A stretch of DNA of 64,000 nt from Lewinellaceae bacterium (lineage in GTDB: Bacteria > Bacteroidota > Bacteroidia > Chitinophagales > Saprospiraceae): the NCBI GenBank assembly GCA_016719605.1, contig JADJYW010000015.1, positions 217,501 to 281,500 on the forward strand. The letters are read 5' to 3'. Shown one piece after another: positions 56,105 through 64,000 of the stretch. The notes under the pieces were generated by a model, which was given only the letters and a program-made list of their open reading frames with translations, made no database searches and was not told the origin of the DNA. Position 1 is the first letter of the stretch. Every line of letters starts with the position of its first letter. Position numbers and translations under genes: made by a program.

Positions 56105-57127
56105 TCAAGCCCACACCCGGCAACCTTTCGTGCAATTGGTACAGATATCTATTTCGCTGCGGCCTTTCAGGATGTTCCGGCGGAATGTCTGGTAGGTGTC
56201 GCTTTGCCAGACGGTACGAAACGGCGCAGCCTTCAGGTCGCCGAGCCGGTGTGCGGCATCTTTGTCGAAACAGCAGGGCACCACCAGCCCGTCCCAGGTG
56301 ATCACGCAGGCGTGCCAGAGTTTCCAGCAATGGTTGTGCAGGGCGTGGCGCGGCGCCCAGGCGCCGTCGGGTTGCTCGGCATAGCGCGCATAGCGGGTCT
56401 GGAGCGGAATCAGCGGGTTGCCGTTTTGATAATCGTACACCTGCGCAGTTTTCAGTTTCACCTCGTCCACACCGATTTCGCGGGCCAGGCGCCGGATATC
56501 TTCAATCTGGTGTTCGTTGGGGCGTACCACCAAAAACTGAAAAATAATATGCGGGTGGCGGGCGCGGAGGCGGCGTTTCCAGGCCACCACATTGCGGGCG
56601 CCCTGCAGCACCTGCTCCAGGTTGCCGCCAATCCGGTACTGTTCGTAGGTCTCCTGCGTGGTGCCGTCCACCGAAATAATGAGGCGGTCCAGACCCGATT
56701 CCACGGTTCGTCGCGCATTGTCGTCGTTCAGAAAATGACCGTTCGTGCTGGTCACCGTGAACAGGCCGCGTTCGTGGGCGTAGCGCACCATGTCGAGAAA
56801 ATGCGGGTTGATGTAGGGTTCCCCCTGAAAATAGAAATAGAGGTAAAACAGGTCGCGGTGCAGGTCGTCCACCAGGCGGCGGAAAAAATCGGTTTTCAGG
56901 TTGCCGGTATCCCGGGTGAAAGCCCGCAGTCCGGACGGACACTCCGGGCAGCGCAGGTTGCAGGCGGTGGTAGGCTCGATGCTGAGCATCACGGGCAGCC
57001 CCCACTGTACCGGCTGCCGCGTCCAGCGGGCGAGGTGGTACGAAGCCAGCACCTGAAGCAGGTTCCAGCCGCGGCGCAGCGTGATTTTTCGGGCAAAGTT
57101 CAGGTAGTCGTTCCAGTAGAGTTTCAT
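56105..57127 (-). CDS. Radical SAM/SPASM protein
   Basis: This 340-residue enzyme has the radical SAM CxxxCxxC motif (SIEPTTACNLRCPECPSGLR near residue 55), a TIM-barrel core with FYFQGEPYINPHFLDMVRYA and RLIISVDGTTQETYEQYRIG, and a C-terminal SPASM-like cluster (CWKLWHACVITWDGLVVPCC and CTNCTKGCRVWA) for extra iron-sulfur centres. Such enzymes modify peptides or mature cofactors. No peptide precursor or partner is adjacent. The neighbour 57203 is divergent. The substrate is unknown. Confidence 0.88.
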   Translation of the reverse strand: MKLYWNDYLNFARKITLRRGWNLLQVLASYHLARWTRQPVQWGLPVMLSIEPTTACNLRCPECPSGLRAFTRDTGNLKTDFFRRLVDDLHRDLFYLYFYFQGEPYINPHFLDMVRYAHERGLFTVTSTNGHFLNDDNARRTVESGLDRLIISVDGTTQETYEQYRIGGNLEQVLQGARNVVAWKRRLRARHPHIIFQFLVVRPNEHQIEDIRRLAREIGVDEVKLKTAQVYDYQNGNPLIPLQTRYARYAEQPDGAWAPRHALHNHCWKLWHACVITWDGLVVPCCFDKDAAHRLGDLKAAPFRTVWQSDTYQTFRRNILKGRSEIDICTNCTKGCRVWA

Positions 57128-57152
57128 ATCGGGAAGCGAAGTAAAGGCGGGT

Positions 57153-57184
57153 TTTGTCGTTCGCCCGAGTTGGGCGTACTTTTG
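57153..57184 (+). promoter_or_regulatory. Bacteroidota-type promoter of the PKD-like gene
   Basis: TTTG at 57153-57156 and TACTTTTG at 57177-57184 have a 20-base spacer, matching the consensus. The start codon at 57203 is 18 bp downstream. Confidence 0.8.
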
Positions 57185-57202
57185 CCGGAGAAAAATTGAA
57201 AA

Positions 57203-57703
57203 ATGGGTAAATCAAATCAAGCCTTCGGCCAAAAACGGGAGGTTGTCTTGCTGGCGGTCATTGCTATCGCGGGGGCGGCGGGGTTGCTGATTTTGCAATT
57301 TGCACGCAAAACCCCGGCATCCCGCACCGACGAACGCTCCATGGTGCAGTCCGGCGCACAAAAAAATATCGATGCCGGCGCCGTGTCGGCACCCATCCAG
57401 GCCATTACCGGCGATCTGGTTGTGCGCGACGAAGAGTATCCGGAGGTCGGACAGCCATTTGTGTTCCGCATGACCAACTTTTCCCAGGGCGCCATCTACG
57501 AACTGGACCCCGGCGACGGCAGCGGCCGCCAGGTATTTCAGGACGGCACGCTGAAGTATATCTATTCGCGTACCGGCGATTTTCAGATTTCCCTATGGGC
57601 CAAATACGACGGCCAGGAGGTGAAACTCAAGACGATAAACAAAAAAGTGAAGGTGCCTCCCCGCCCGGAAAAAGTGGAAGTTGCACCGTTTATTGACAAT
57701 TGA
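57203..57703 (+). CDS. Membrane-anchored PKD-like domain protein
   Basis: This 166-residue protein has an N-terminal anchor (REVVLLAVIAIAGAAGLLIL), a linker, and a PKD-like beta domain (EVGQPFVFRMTNFSQGAIYE, DPGDGSGRQVFQDG, YIYSRTGDFQISLW). PKD modules usually mediate surface binding. Hydrophobic anchoring with a small extracytoplasmic domain suggests a periplasmic membrane protein. The family is not named. A good promoter lies just upstream. Confidence 0.7.
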   Translation: MGKSNQAFGQKREVVLLAVIAIAGAAGLLILQFARKTPASRTDERSMVQSGAQKNIDAGAVSAPIQAITGDLVVRDEEYPEVGQPFVFRMTNFSQGAIYELDPGDGSGRQVFQDGTLKYIYSRTGDFQISLWAKYDGQEVKLKTINKKVKVPPRPEKVEVAPFIDN

Positions 57704-57783
57704 AATCAGCCTGCGACTAAGTGCTTCTGAAAGTGGTTTTGTCGCTTGCCTATAACTTTGACATTTTAACAAAAACAAGACGG

Positions 57784-58812
57784 ATGAAAAAAATCGGAAT
57801 TTTACACGGCAAGGAAACTACTTTCCCGGAAGCCTTCGTCGCCCGCGTCAATGCCAAAAACGTCAAGGGCGTGCAGGCGGAGCCTGTTCTGGTGGACGAG
57901 GTCATTCAAGGCCACCCCACACCCTATGCGGTTATGATTGACCGCATCAGTCAGGACGTGCCCTTCTACCGGGCCTACCTGAAAAACGCCGCGCTCAACG
58001 GCACGGCAGTGCTCAACAACCCTTTCTGGTGGAGTGCGGACGAGAAATTTTTCAACAACTGCCTCGCCACCAAAATCGGCATGCCGGTACCCCGCACGGT
58101 GCTGCTGCCCTCCAAGGAAATGCCGCCCGACACCAGCGGACAGAGTTTCCGCAACCTCAAATTCCCGCTCGAATGGGAAAAAATGCTGGAATACCTCGGC
58201 GGGTTTCCGCTCTTCATGAAGCCCCACTCCGGCGGCGGCTGGAAAAGCGTCTACAAAATCCACAACTTCGATGAGTTCTTCGCGGCCTACAACGAGACCA
58301 ATACCCTCGTCATGCTCCTGCAAGAGGCCATCGAATTTGATGCTTACTTCCGCTGCTACTGTCTCGGCGGCAAGTATGTGCGCATCATGGACTACGAACC
58401 GCGCAACCCGCACCACCTGCGCTATGTAGCCGACCATAAAGTGTCAAAAGCCCTGCGCGACGAAATGCACGCCCACGTCCTGAACATCAACGCCGCGCTC
58501 GGCTACGATTTCAATACCGTGGAGTTTGCCGTGCGCGATGGGATTCCGTACGCGATTGACTTCTGCAACCCCGCGCCCGACGCCGATGTGCACTCGGTGG
58601 GCGAGGAAAATTTCGAGTGGGTGGTAGAAACCGCCGCTCAAATGACCATCGAAAAAGCCCTTGCACACAAGGACGGCGCCGACAACCTCACCTGGGGAAC
58701 CTATGTGGGCGGCGCGGCGAATGGTCGCCTACCCGTCATACCGACGAAAGACGCTAACCAACCTACGGTAAAAAAGGCTGCCGGCAAGGCATCCAGCGTT
58801 AAAAAGGCATAG
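57784..58812 (+). CDS. ATP-grasp domain protein (RimK-like ligase)
   Basis: This 342-residue protein starts at 57784 (KKIGILHGKETTFPEAFVAR). It has the ATP-grasp fold typical of carboxylate-amine ligases: GFPLFMKPHSGGGWKSVYKI (ATP-binding Lys and Gly loop), VMLLQEAIEFDAYFRCYCLG, then DFNTVEFAVRDGIPYAIDFC with the acidic metal ligands and NPAPDADVHSVGEENFEWV. It should form an amide or related bond using ATP and two substrates, neither of which can be told from sequence. The C-terminal tail is Lys/Ala-rich (VKKAAGKASSVKKA). No peptide precursor is adjacent. A terminator follows. Confidence 0.8.
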   Translation: MKKIGILHGKETTFPEAFVARVNAKNVKGVQAEPVLVDEVIQGHPTPYAVMIDRISQDVPFYRAYLKNAALNGTAVLNNPFWWSADEKFFNNCLATKIGMPVPRTVLLPSKEMPPDTSGQSFRNLKFPLEWEKMLEYLGGFPLFMKPHSGGGWKSVYKIHNFDEFFAAYNETNTLVMLLQEAIEFDAYFRCYCLGGKYVRIMDYEPRNPHHLRYVADHKVSKALRDEMHAHVLNINAALGYDFNTVEFAVRDGIPYAIDFCNPAPDADVHSVGEENFEWVVETAAQMTIEKALAHKDGADNLTWGTYVGGAANGRLPVIPTKDANQPTVKKAAGKASSVKKA

Positions 58813-58845
58813 TCGGGCCTGATTTGGCACACCGTTTGGAAAATA

Positions 58846-58880
58846 GCCTGCAAGCGAGCAATTCTCTTGCAGGCTTTTTT
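58846..58880 (+). terminator. Intrinsic terminator after the ATP-grasp gene
   Basis: A perfect 9-bp stem gcctgcaag/cttgcaggc (58846-58854 and 58866-58874) is followed by six T. It lies 34 bp past the stop codon. Confidence 0.88.
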
Positions 58881-58974
58881 AATCCAGGCGGTAAACATTC
58901 TCGGCAAGCCACGCCGTTACAAAGAAAGCAGCCGCCTCAATATTCACAATCTTAATCCAAACCGATTTATTACA

Positions 58975-59655
58975 ATGAAATCAATCTTCTTCATCCCGGT
59001 CTTTTTCTTCGCTTTGGTCAGCCTCTCCGCAGCTTCGACCAACACCGCGAACAACGACAACGGCGCCAAGCCTACCTTTCAGGATTTTCTGGCGCAGTTT
59101 CCGAAAGCCAACCTGCCTTACGCCTTTGAGGCCGAAGACATGCAGGTGCAACTGGAAAAGCGCACTGCCGCTCCGAAAGCGCAGCGCCTTGCCTGGGAAT
59201 ACTACCACTTCCTGCCCATGCTCGAAGAAAGCGCACGCCACAACCGCATGCCGGTGTATCCCGAGGCAGTAGCCGCCTTCGAAACGAACGAATACTTCGC
59301 CGTGCTGTACAACACCGGTCGCGCATTCACCAAAAACCTGAAGAGCTACCACATCAGCGTATATGATAAAGACGGCAACCACCTCGCCACACATTTTGTG
59401 GCAGGCGCCAACGCCGGCACCATCACGGCGGCTGTTATTGACGAAACACTGAATGCCGATGTGCAAGCCTACGAGGTCAACTGGGCCAGAGAATTCCGCA
59501 ACGGCGCCAACAACGACGGCAACACAGTAGTCGGCCTCACACCCGCCGGTCGCCGCACAATCGCCCTGACCTCAGGCAACGCAGTTGAACAACTGACCTG
59601 GGCTTACCACCATACCACAGAGCCGGCATCTACCCTGACTGCCGACGCCAAATAA
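58975..59655 (+). CDS. Exported hypothetical protein
   Basis: This 226-residue protein starts at 58975 with a signal peptide (KSIFFIPVFFFALVSLSAAS). The mature part has no recognised domain. It has an N-terminal helical region (PTFQDFLAQFPKANLPYAFE), a middle with TNEYFAVLYNTGRAFTKNLK and ISVYDKDGNHLATHFVAGAN, and a Gly/Asn-rich C-terminal third. A periplasmic or secreted location is expected. It is bounded by the terminator of the ATP-grasp gene and by its own terminator. Confidence 0.7.
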   Translation: MKSIFFIPVFFFALVSLSAASTNTANNDNGAKPTFQDFLAQFPKANLPYAFEAEDMQVQLEKRTAAPKAQRLAWEYYHFLPMLEESARHNRMPVYPEAVAAFETNEYFAVLYNTGRAFTKNLKSYHISVYDKDGNHLATHFVAGANAGTITAAVIDETLNADVQAYEVNWAREFRNGANNDGNTVVGLTPAGRRTIALTSGNAVEQLTWAYHHTTEPASTLTADAK

Positions 59656-59685
59656 ACCACCGACATCTTTGTTGGCTTACTCAAG

Positions 59686-59729
59686 CCCCCGTCCGGCAAT
59701 GCGGCTCCTGGACGGGGGTTTTGTTTTTG
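59686..59729 (+). terminator. Intrinsic terminator after the exported hypothetical gene
   Basis: Perfect 9-bp stem cccccgtcc/ggacggggg (59686-59694 and 59710-59718) followed by ttttgttttt. It lies between the convergent hypothetical and DUF5682 genes. Confidence 0.88.
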
Positions 59730-59780
59730 CTGCGCAACCGACACGGCGTAGCGCGAGCCTTGGGTCATCGGCATGGATAC

Positions 59781-62069
59781 CTATGCCGATGTTGCCTTCC
59801 CCAGTATAATCCCCAACAAGGGCCGCACCAGTTCGGCTCGTTCCGTATCCCAGCCTTCTTTCCCGGTTGTCATCCCTTCGGGTACGGCATCGCGCCCCCG
59901 CGCCAAATCCAGCATTTTTTCCCGCTCCGGCCCGGAGAACCGGCTGAATGCCCGCCGGAGCAGCGGGAGTATTTCGGGGAAATCCGGTGCTGAAATTCCG
60001 CCTACCCAATTGTCCAAAATTTGCCAGAGCACCGGCTGGTGCAGCAACAACAACCCACTACCATGCAGAAATCCGGCCAGCCACTGGGCTGCTTCGATGG
60101 GCGGCTGGGCAGGAGAAAGCCGAAACTGCATAACCACCGCTGTTTGGCCGGCCGAACGCACTCCTTGCTCAAAAAGCAAGCGGGCGCCCAATCCGGCCAA
60201 AAGCGGCACAGCCTGTTCGGCGATCCGGATCAGTGCCGCTTGCCAAAGATCGGAAAATGCTTCGGGTCGCCACAGATGCAGGGCGCGGTGTACGGTCAGT
60301 ATGTTTTTTAGCACATCGGCGGCTACTACTTCGCTGATGCCCATGCAGGCGCCCGGCAGTTGGATACAGACTCGCGGCACGATTTGTTTCAGCATTTGCT
60401 CGATGGCCGACAGGTCCATTTGCCGGGCATGGCCATAGCGCAATACCTCCACCAGGGGCAGTACGGTTTCCGACAGTGCACGCGCGTCTTGCGCCATTGC
60501 GCTCACATTGCGCAGTTTTTGCAACAAAAGCGGCAACACAGCGGGCAAATCGGCTTTGAGTACTGCGTCGAGCAGTCCCACCAGATCGGGCAAGTGCTCC
60601 GTGTCCCGAATGCGACGCCGGGCCATCTGCACAGCGGCTTCTTCCACCGTATTGCCCCAGGCGCCGGCTTCGATGAGGCGAATCTCGTAGTCGGGCAGCC
60701 ATCGAAGCGTCCAGTTTTCGTGAAAACGACCCTCTTTTCGGCCGCTCACCGCGACCGGTTTGCCCCAGGGAATACGGAGATAGTCGAGCCGGTGCAGCAG
60801 TTGGCTCTTGCGCAAATGCGCCTCCTCGCGCAAATCCAGCGTCAGCGCCTGCTCCTCCGTGCTGATTTTCAGCCGGGCACTGCGCACCTGCGCCTCGAAG
60901 TCGGCTTTCAGCGGCACCACCGGCACCGAATCGGGCACGGCACCCAGCACATCGCCGATAATCAACTGCTGCTCGATGATCTGGTATGCGGCTTCGGCCC
61001 CCGCGCACAAAACCGTGACCGCCGCCTCGCGCAGTTCTTCGATACCCGGCAGCGCCGTGTTCCGCAAGGTTGCCAGCGTATCGGCCAAGCGCACCGCTTC
61101 GATGATGTGCGCCGGCGACAGGGCGATGTCTTGCTCGCGGAGCAGCCGGGCAGCCCGGGAGAACCAGCGGACGAGTTCAGAGTCCGAATTCCAGATTTCC
61201 TGGTACCAGGCCGGGGCAATCACGCCCGCTCCGTAGCCACTTTGGCCGGCCAAACGATCGAATGACCACGGGATCCAGGTGGTCTCTGTTTTTATTTTTT
61301 TTAGCCCCTTGAGCAGGGCCGCATCGGCAGCAGATTTGATGGTGGCAGTATCGGCAAGCACGGGCGCATGCCAGGCGCCACACACCACCACCATGTTTTG
61401 GAAACCCTCCTTTTCTGCGCTTCGGATTGTTTGGCGCATGTACGCCTCGCGCAGCAGCGTTTCCCGGGATTCGGAAAAGCCACCTTGAAACCGGGACTCC
61501 CGCAACGCCCGCATGAGCTCCAGCACCACGTCAAATACCGATGCGTCGGTTGTTTCGGGTATTGCGTTTGGCGTTTGGGGCAGCTGCGGGCTTGTTGCCT
61601 GTCGCCGCTCAAACATCGCTTCCCACCAGCGCTCCGGATCGGAATATCCGGCCAAACGCGCGATTTCAGAAAACGGATCGGCAGCAGCAGGATCAATCGT
61701 TCTGGAAATATCCAGCGCCGGTTGAATGAGCGCTTCCGCATCGGGCTGCAACGCGAATACCATGGACATAGGCAGATCCATGAACCGAACGGGAATCCCG
61801 TGTCGCTGTCCAAACAGCATGGCTTGCCATTCCGGGGAGAACTCGGCAAACGGAAAAAACGAGGCCTGCCGGAGTGTCTTTGGGTTGTAAATCAACAGCG
61901 CCACAGGCGGCTGCATCTGCGGGTCTGCGGCCAGGTGCAGCAGCGCCTCGGCATCGGGCGGCCCCTCAATCAGGATCAGATCGGGCTGCCGCTGCTCCAG
62001 TACCGCCAACAGACTCCGGGCGGAGCCTGGGCCGTGGTGGCGGATACCGAGGATATGTGGGCTGGGCAT
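59781..62069 (-). CDS. DUF5682 family protein
   Basis: This 762-residue protein begins PHILGIRHHGPGSARSLLAV with LILIEGPPDAEALLHLA, matching DUF5682, whose N-terminal part is a ChaN/TraB-like domain. Further family features are HGIPVRFMDLPMSMVFA and VCGAWHAPVLAD. The long helical C-terminal region contains ALLKGLKKIKTETTWIPWSF and GYGAGVIAPAWYQEIW. In many genomes DUF5682 sits with MoxR-type ATPase, VWA/CoxE and SWIM-domain genes, proposed by some to be conflict or quality-control systems. None of those partners is in this window. The next gene upstream is an unrelated lipoprotein. Function unknown. Confidence 0.85.
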   Translation of the reverse strand: MPSPHILGIRHHGPGSARSLLAVLEQRQPDLILIEGPPDAEALLHLAADPQMQPPVALLIYNPKTLRQASFFPFAEFSPEWQAMLFGQRHGIPVRFMDLPMSMVFALQPDAEALIQPALDISRTIDPAAADPFSEIARLAGYSDPERWWEAMFERRQATSPQLPQTPNAIPETTDASVFDVVLELMRALRESRFQGGFSESRETLLREAYMRQTIRSAEKEGFQNMVVVCGAWHAPVLADTATIKSAADAALLKGLKKIKTETTWIPWSFDRLAGQSGYGAGVIAPAWYQEIWNSDSELVRWFSRAARLLREQDIALSPAHIIEAVRLADTLATLRNTALPGIEELREAAVTVLCAGAEAAYQIIEQQLIIGDVLGAVPDSVPVVPLKADFEAQVRSARLKISTEEQALTLDLREEAHLRKSQLLHRLDYLRIPWGKPVAVSGRKEGRFHENWTLRWLPDYEIRLIEAGAWGNTVEEAAVQMARRRIRDTEHLPDLVGLLDAVLKADLPAVLPLLLQKLRNVSAMAQDARALSETVLPLVEVLRYGHARQMDLSAIEQMLKQIVPRVCIQLPGACMGISEVVAADVLKNILTVHRALHLWRPEAFSDLWQAALIRIAEQAVPLLAGLGARLLFEQGVRSAGQTAVVMQFRLSPAQPPIEAAQWLAGFLHGSGLLLLHQPVLWQILDNWVGGISAPDFPEILPLLRRAFSRFSGPEREKMLDLARGRDAVPEGMTTGKEGWDTERAELVRPLLGIILGKATSA

Positions 62070-62099
62070 TGTTGTGGGGTGCTTGCGGCGGGCATGGGT

Positions 62100-62762
62100 T
62101 TACCAAAACGACCGGATCGGGAAACGTTTCACGACCAGTGCCGTGTCCGACAACGGTTGTTCCACAAACCTGTCCGCCCGCCACAGCAACAGCAGAGCCG
62201 ATTCGTGCGTCTCGTCGTGCGTTTCTCCCTGGTCATCCGGGCGCAGGGTGTGGTGAATTTCCCGGACGACCAGGTCTTTGTGCCCGTCGCGGTCGTAGTC
62301 CACGAGCCAACTTCCGGTCAGGATTTGGCCGCCGTCGCCGCCATACCATTCGGCCACAGTGGCCCTGTCGGTGAAAGTTTTTTGGCGTTTGTCGTACAGC
62401 AACAGCGACTGGTGTTGAAACCAAAATTGCCGGATATCCACGATGCAGGCCTCAAAATCGGTGCTCAGCGGGAAACGTTGCCCGGCAAGGACGACTGCCC
62501 CGGAAGCGTCGGCCACATAATTGATTTCGCTCAGGAGCACGGAATCGAGCACAGTAAAAAAAAGGCTGTTCGGGATGGTATCGCCGATAGCCGGCGTACG
62601 GCCTTCGGCGTGTTCCACTTCAAAAAGGAGGGTGTCGGTAGCAGCGGTTGGATGGAAATAGTTCAGAAGTTCTGTGGAGGACGCCTGTTTGCCCGGATTT
62701 TGACAGCCGGACAGGGTCGGCAAAAGGCCCAGGAGCAGGTAGAACGGGTTTGGAATTTGCAT
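62100..62762 (-). CDS. Hypothetical lipoprotein with Asp-rich loop
   Basis: This 220-residue protein has a lipoprotein signal (NPFYLLLGLLPTLSGCQNPG, lipobox Cys20). The mature part is predicted beta-rich (LFEVEHAEGRTPAIGD, FPLSTDFEACIVDIRQFWFQ) and includes the Asp-rich loop VDYDRDGHKDLVVREIHHTL, similar to FG-GAP/EF-like calcium loops. No family could be assigned. It lies 30 bp upstream of the DUF5682 gene on the same strand, so the two may be co-transcribed. The 5' side is bordered by a poly-G tract. Confidence 0.65.
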   Translation of the reverse strand: MQIPNPFYLLLGLLPTLSGCQNPGKQASSTELLNYFHPTAATDTLLFEVEHAEGRTPAIGDTIPNSLFFTVLDSVLLSEINYVADASGAVVLAGQRFPLSTDFEACIVDIRQFWFQHQSLLLYDKRQKTFTDRATVAEWYGGDGGQILTGSWLVDYDRDGHKDLVVREIHHTLRPDDQGETHDETHESALLLLWRADRFVEQPLSDTALVVKRFPIRSFW

Positions 62763-62799
62763 ATTTGGACTGAATTTTTGCTGCTACAAAACTGGATTT

Positions 62800-62837
<38 letters not shown>

Positions 62838-62916
62838 ACCGACGAAATCCGCTCGCATCAAATTTTGTCAGACGTTCCCCTCCTTGATTTGCCCCTCGCC
62901 CCTTGCCACCCAGGCG

Positions 62917-64000
62917 TCACTCATACCGCAGGGCCTCAATCGGATCGAGTCGGGATGCCTTCATGGCCGGGTAGAAACCCGATACGACGCCGACGATCAT
63001 GCAGAGGGTGAACCCGAGCACCATCCAGCCCCAGGGAACGAGGAAGGAGCCGCCGAGCAGCGGGGTTACGATATTGCCGACGAGGATGCCCAGCAGAATA
63101 CCCACGATGCCGCCAATCTGGCAGATCACCACGGCCTCGGTGAGGAACTGGGCGAGAATGCTCTTGCGTGTAGCGCCGATGGCTTTGTATATCCCGATCT
63201 CGCGGGTGCGCTCAGTCACGCTCACCAGCATGATATTCATCAGGCCAATCGCTGCGCCGAGCAGGGTCATCAGGCCGATGGCGATGGTGGCCAGGCGCAA
63301 GTTGGTGGTATTTTCTTTCAGGATGGCTACGAGGCTGTCGCTGGCAAAAACTTCAAAATCCTCTTTTTCTCCCGGCCGCAAGCCACGGATTTGCCGAAAC
63401 AGACCGATAGCTTCCGATTGGGCTGCCTCCAGATCGGCGGCGTTGTGTACGGCCACCACCAGATCGTAGTTGGTATCGGCAGTGCCGTAGATAGACCGCA
63501 CATTGGCCAATGGAGCGTACACGGCCCGGTCGGCCTGGTTGCCCATAGATGTACCTTTGGACGCAAGCACGCCCACCACCCGGTAGCGGTTGTTGCCCAC
63601 CATGACAATCTGATCCAGGGCTTTTTCCGGGTTGTCGTTAAACAGCGTTTTCACCAATGCCCGTCCCAACACCACTTTGGGGTGCCCGTCATATACCTCT
63701 GTTTTTGAAAAATTTCGCCCAAACTCGATATCCATCCCTTTGACGCCAAAGTAGTTTTCATCCACGCCTACAAAACCGATATTCGGATTGGACTTCTCTC
63801 CGGCGTACTTGACGGTCGCCAGGTTGGTCGCATAATAGGATACGGACACCGTAGCCGGAAAGTCGAACCGCTCCTTGAACTGGAGTGCTACATCGTACCG
63901 GATCGGGTCGCCGGGTTTTTGGCGCCGTCCGCCCTGATTGTTTCGGGTGTCGCCTCCCTTGCGCGAAATGCTGAACGAGTTGGCTCCGAGGCCGGAAAAA
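62917..64000 (-). CDS. MacB/FtsX-type ABC transporter permease (5' end outside window)
   Basis: The frame is open from the window edge (FSGLGANSFSISRKGG on) to 62917, about 361 residues. It matches MacB-type permeases: MacB_PCD periplasmic part (NIGFVGVDENYFGVKGMDIE, VVLGRALVKTLFNDNPEKAL, MVGNNRYRVVGVLASKGTSM), then the FtsX core with three membrane segments (IAIGLMTLLGAAIGLMNIML, a second VVICQIGGIVGILLGILVG, and MVLGFTLCMIVGVVSGFYPA) and the loop SVTERTREIGIYKAIGATRK. It would work with a separate or preceding ATPase to export toxins, lipoproteins or peptides. The N-terminus and start are missing. A GTG at 63849 is only an internal codon. Confidence 0.9.
   Translation of the reverse strand, partial: FSGLGANSFSISRKGGDTRNNQGGRRQKPGDPIRYDVALQFKERFDFPATVSVSYYATNLATVKYAGEKSNPNIGFVGVDENYFGVKGMDIEFGRNFSKTEVYDGHPKVVLGRALVKTLFNDNPEKALDQIVMVGNNRYRVVGVLASKGTSMGNQADRAVYAPLANVRSIYGTADTNYDLVVAVHNAADLEAAQSEAIGLFRQIRGLRPGEKEDFEVFASDSLVAILKENTTNLRLATIAIGLMTLLGAAIGLMNIMLVSVTERTREIGIYKAIGATRKSILAQFLTEAVVICQIGGIVGILLGILVGNIVTPLLGGSFLVPWGWMVLGFTLCMIVGVVSGFYPAMKASRLDPIEALRYE

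Overview
The window looks like a chromosomal segment of a Bacteroidota bacterium, most likely from the Saprospiraceae/Chitinophagales side of the phylum. The grounds are type IX secretion (T9SS) C-terminal sorting domains on large secreted proteins, a PorV/PorQ-family porin, two TonB-dependent receptors with carboxypeptidase-regulatory N-termini, a LytS/LytR pair, TlpA and DUF4884 lipoproteins, and promoters of the Bacteroidota form TTTG-N20-TAnnTTTG at 42774 and 57153. No rRNA, tRNA, CRISPR array, phage or complete IS element was recognised.

Layout. 1-2.6 kb: a DUF1800/DUF1501 pair and a frameshifted envelope protein. 2.7-7.8 kb: AroQ, a peptide-type ABC permease, an MBL hydrolase and a T9SS protein with PKD, Kazal, dockerin-like and cohesin-like parts. 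7.9-8.4 kb: a PLD-family gene split by a perfect 57-bp palindrome. 8.4-10.6 kb: a polyprenol-phosphate-type glycosyltransferase and an HD protein fused to a Pycsar-effector-like membrane domain. 10.6-18.0 kb (minus): SGNH hydrolase, carbamoyltransferase, DUF5989 and SxtJ-like genes, with a restriction-modification cassette (intact beta-class methyltransferase plus a decayed type IIG protein) lodged between the carbamoyltransferase and DUF5989. 18.1-21.3 kb: GH113-like hydrolase, HIT protein, GreA, PorV/PorQ-like porin. 21.4-29.6 kb: a 1.46k-residue secreted protein and a 1.2k-residue TonB receptor. 29.8-37.8 kb: dehydrogenase, lipoproteins, TlpA, tandem amidohydrolase, S41 peptidase. 37.8-42.5 kb: LytTR regulator, histidine kinase, TonB receptor. 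42.8-47.6 kb: PurF, RsmE, RfaE2, LpxL-like acyltransferase, DinB. 47.8-55.9 kb: reprolysin-like T9SS protease, Lpd, RicT/PSP1, HolB. 56-64 kb: radical SAM, ATP-grasp, DUF5682, lipoproteins and a MacB-type permease that runs off the right end.

Functional groups: minus-strand LpxL-like, RfaE2 and RsmE genes suggest LPS assembly; TonB receptor, giant secreted protein and PorV-like porin form an ordered set with a hairpin after each gene; a second TonB receptor lies upstream of a LytS/LytR system.

Caveat. Ten genes, including the normally essential holB and the purine gene purF, carry one- or two-base indels, several in homopolymers, and there are two long poly-G runs (38726-38774 and 62801-62835). 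This pattern fits residual long-read or assembly error better than real decay. Frameshifted genes are therefore annotated over their full inferred span. The palindrome insertion at 8.1 kb and the in-frame stop in the type IIG gene are not explained by simple indels.
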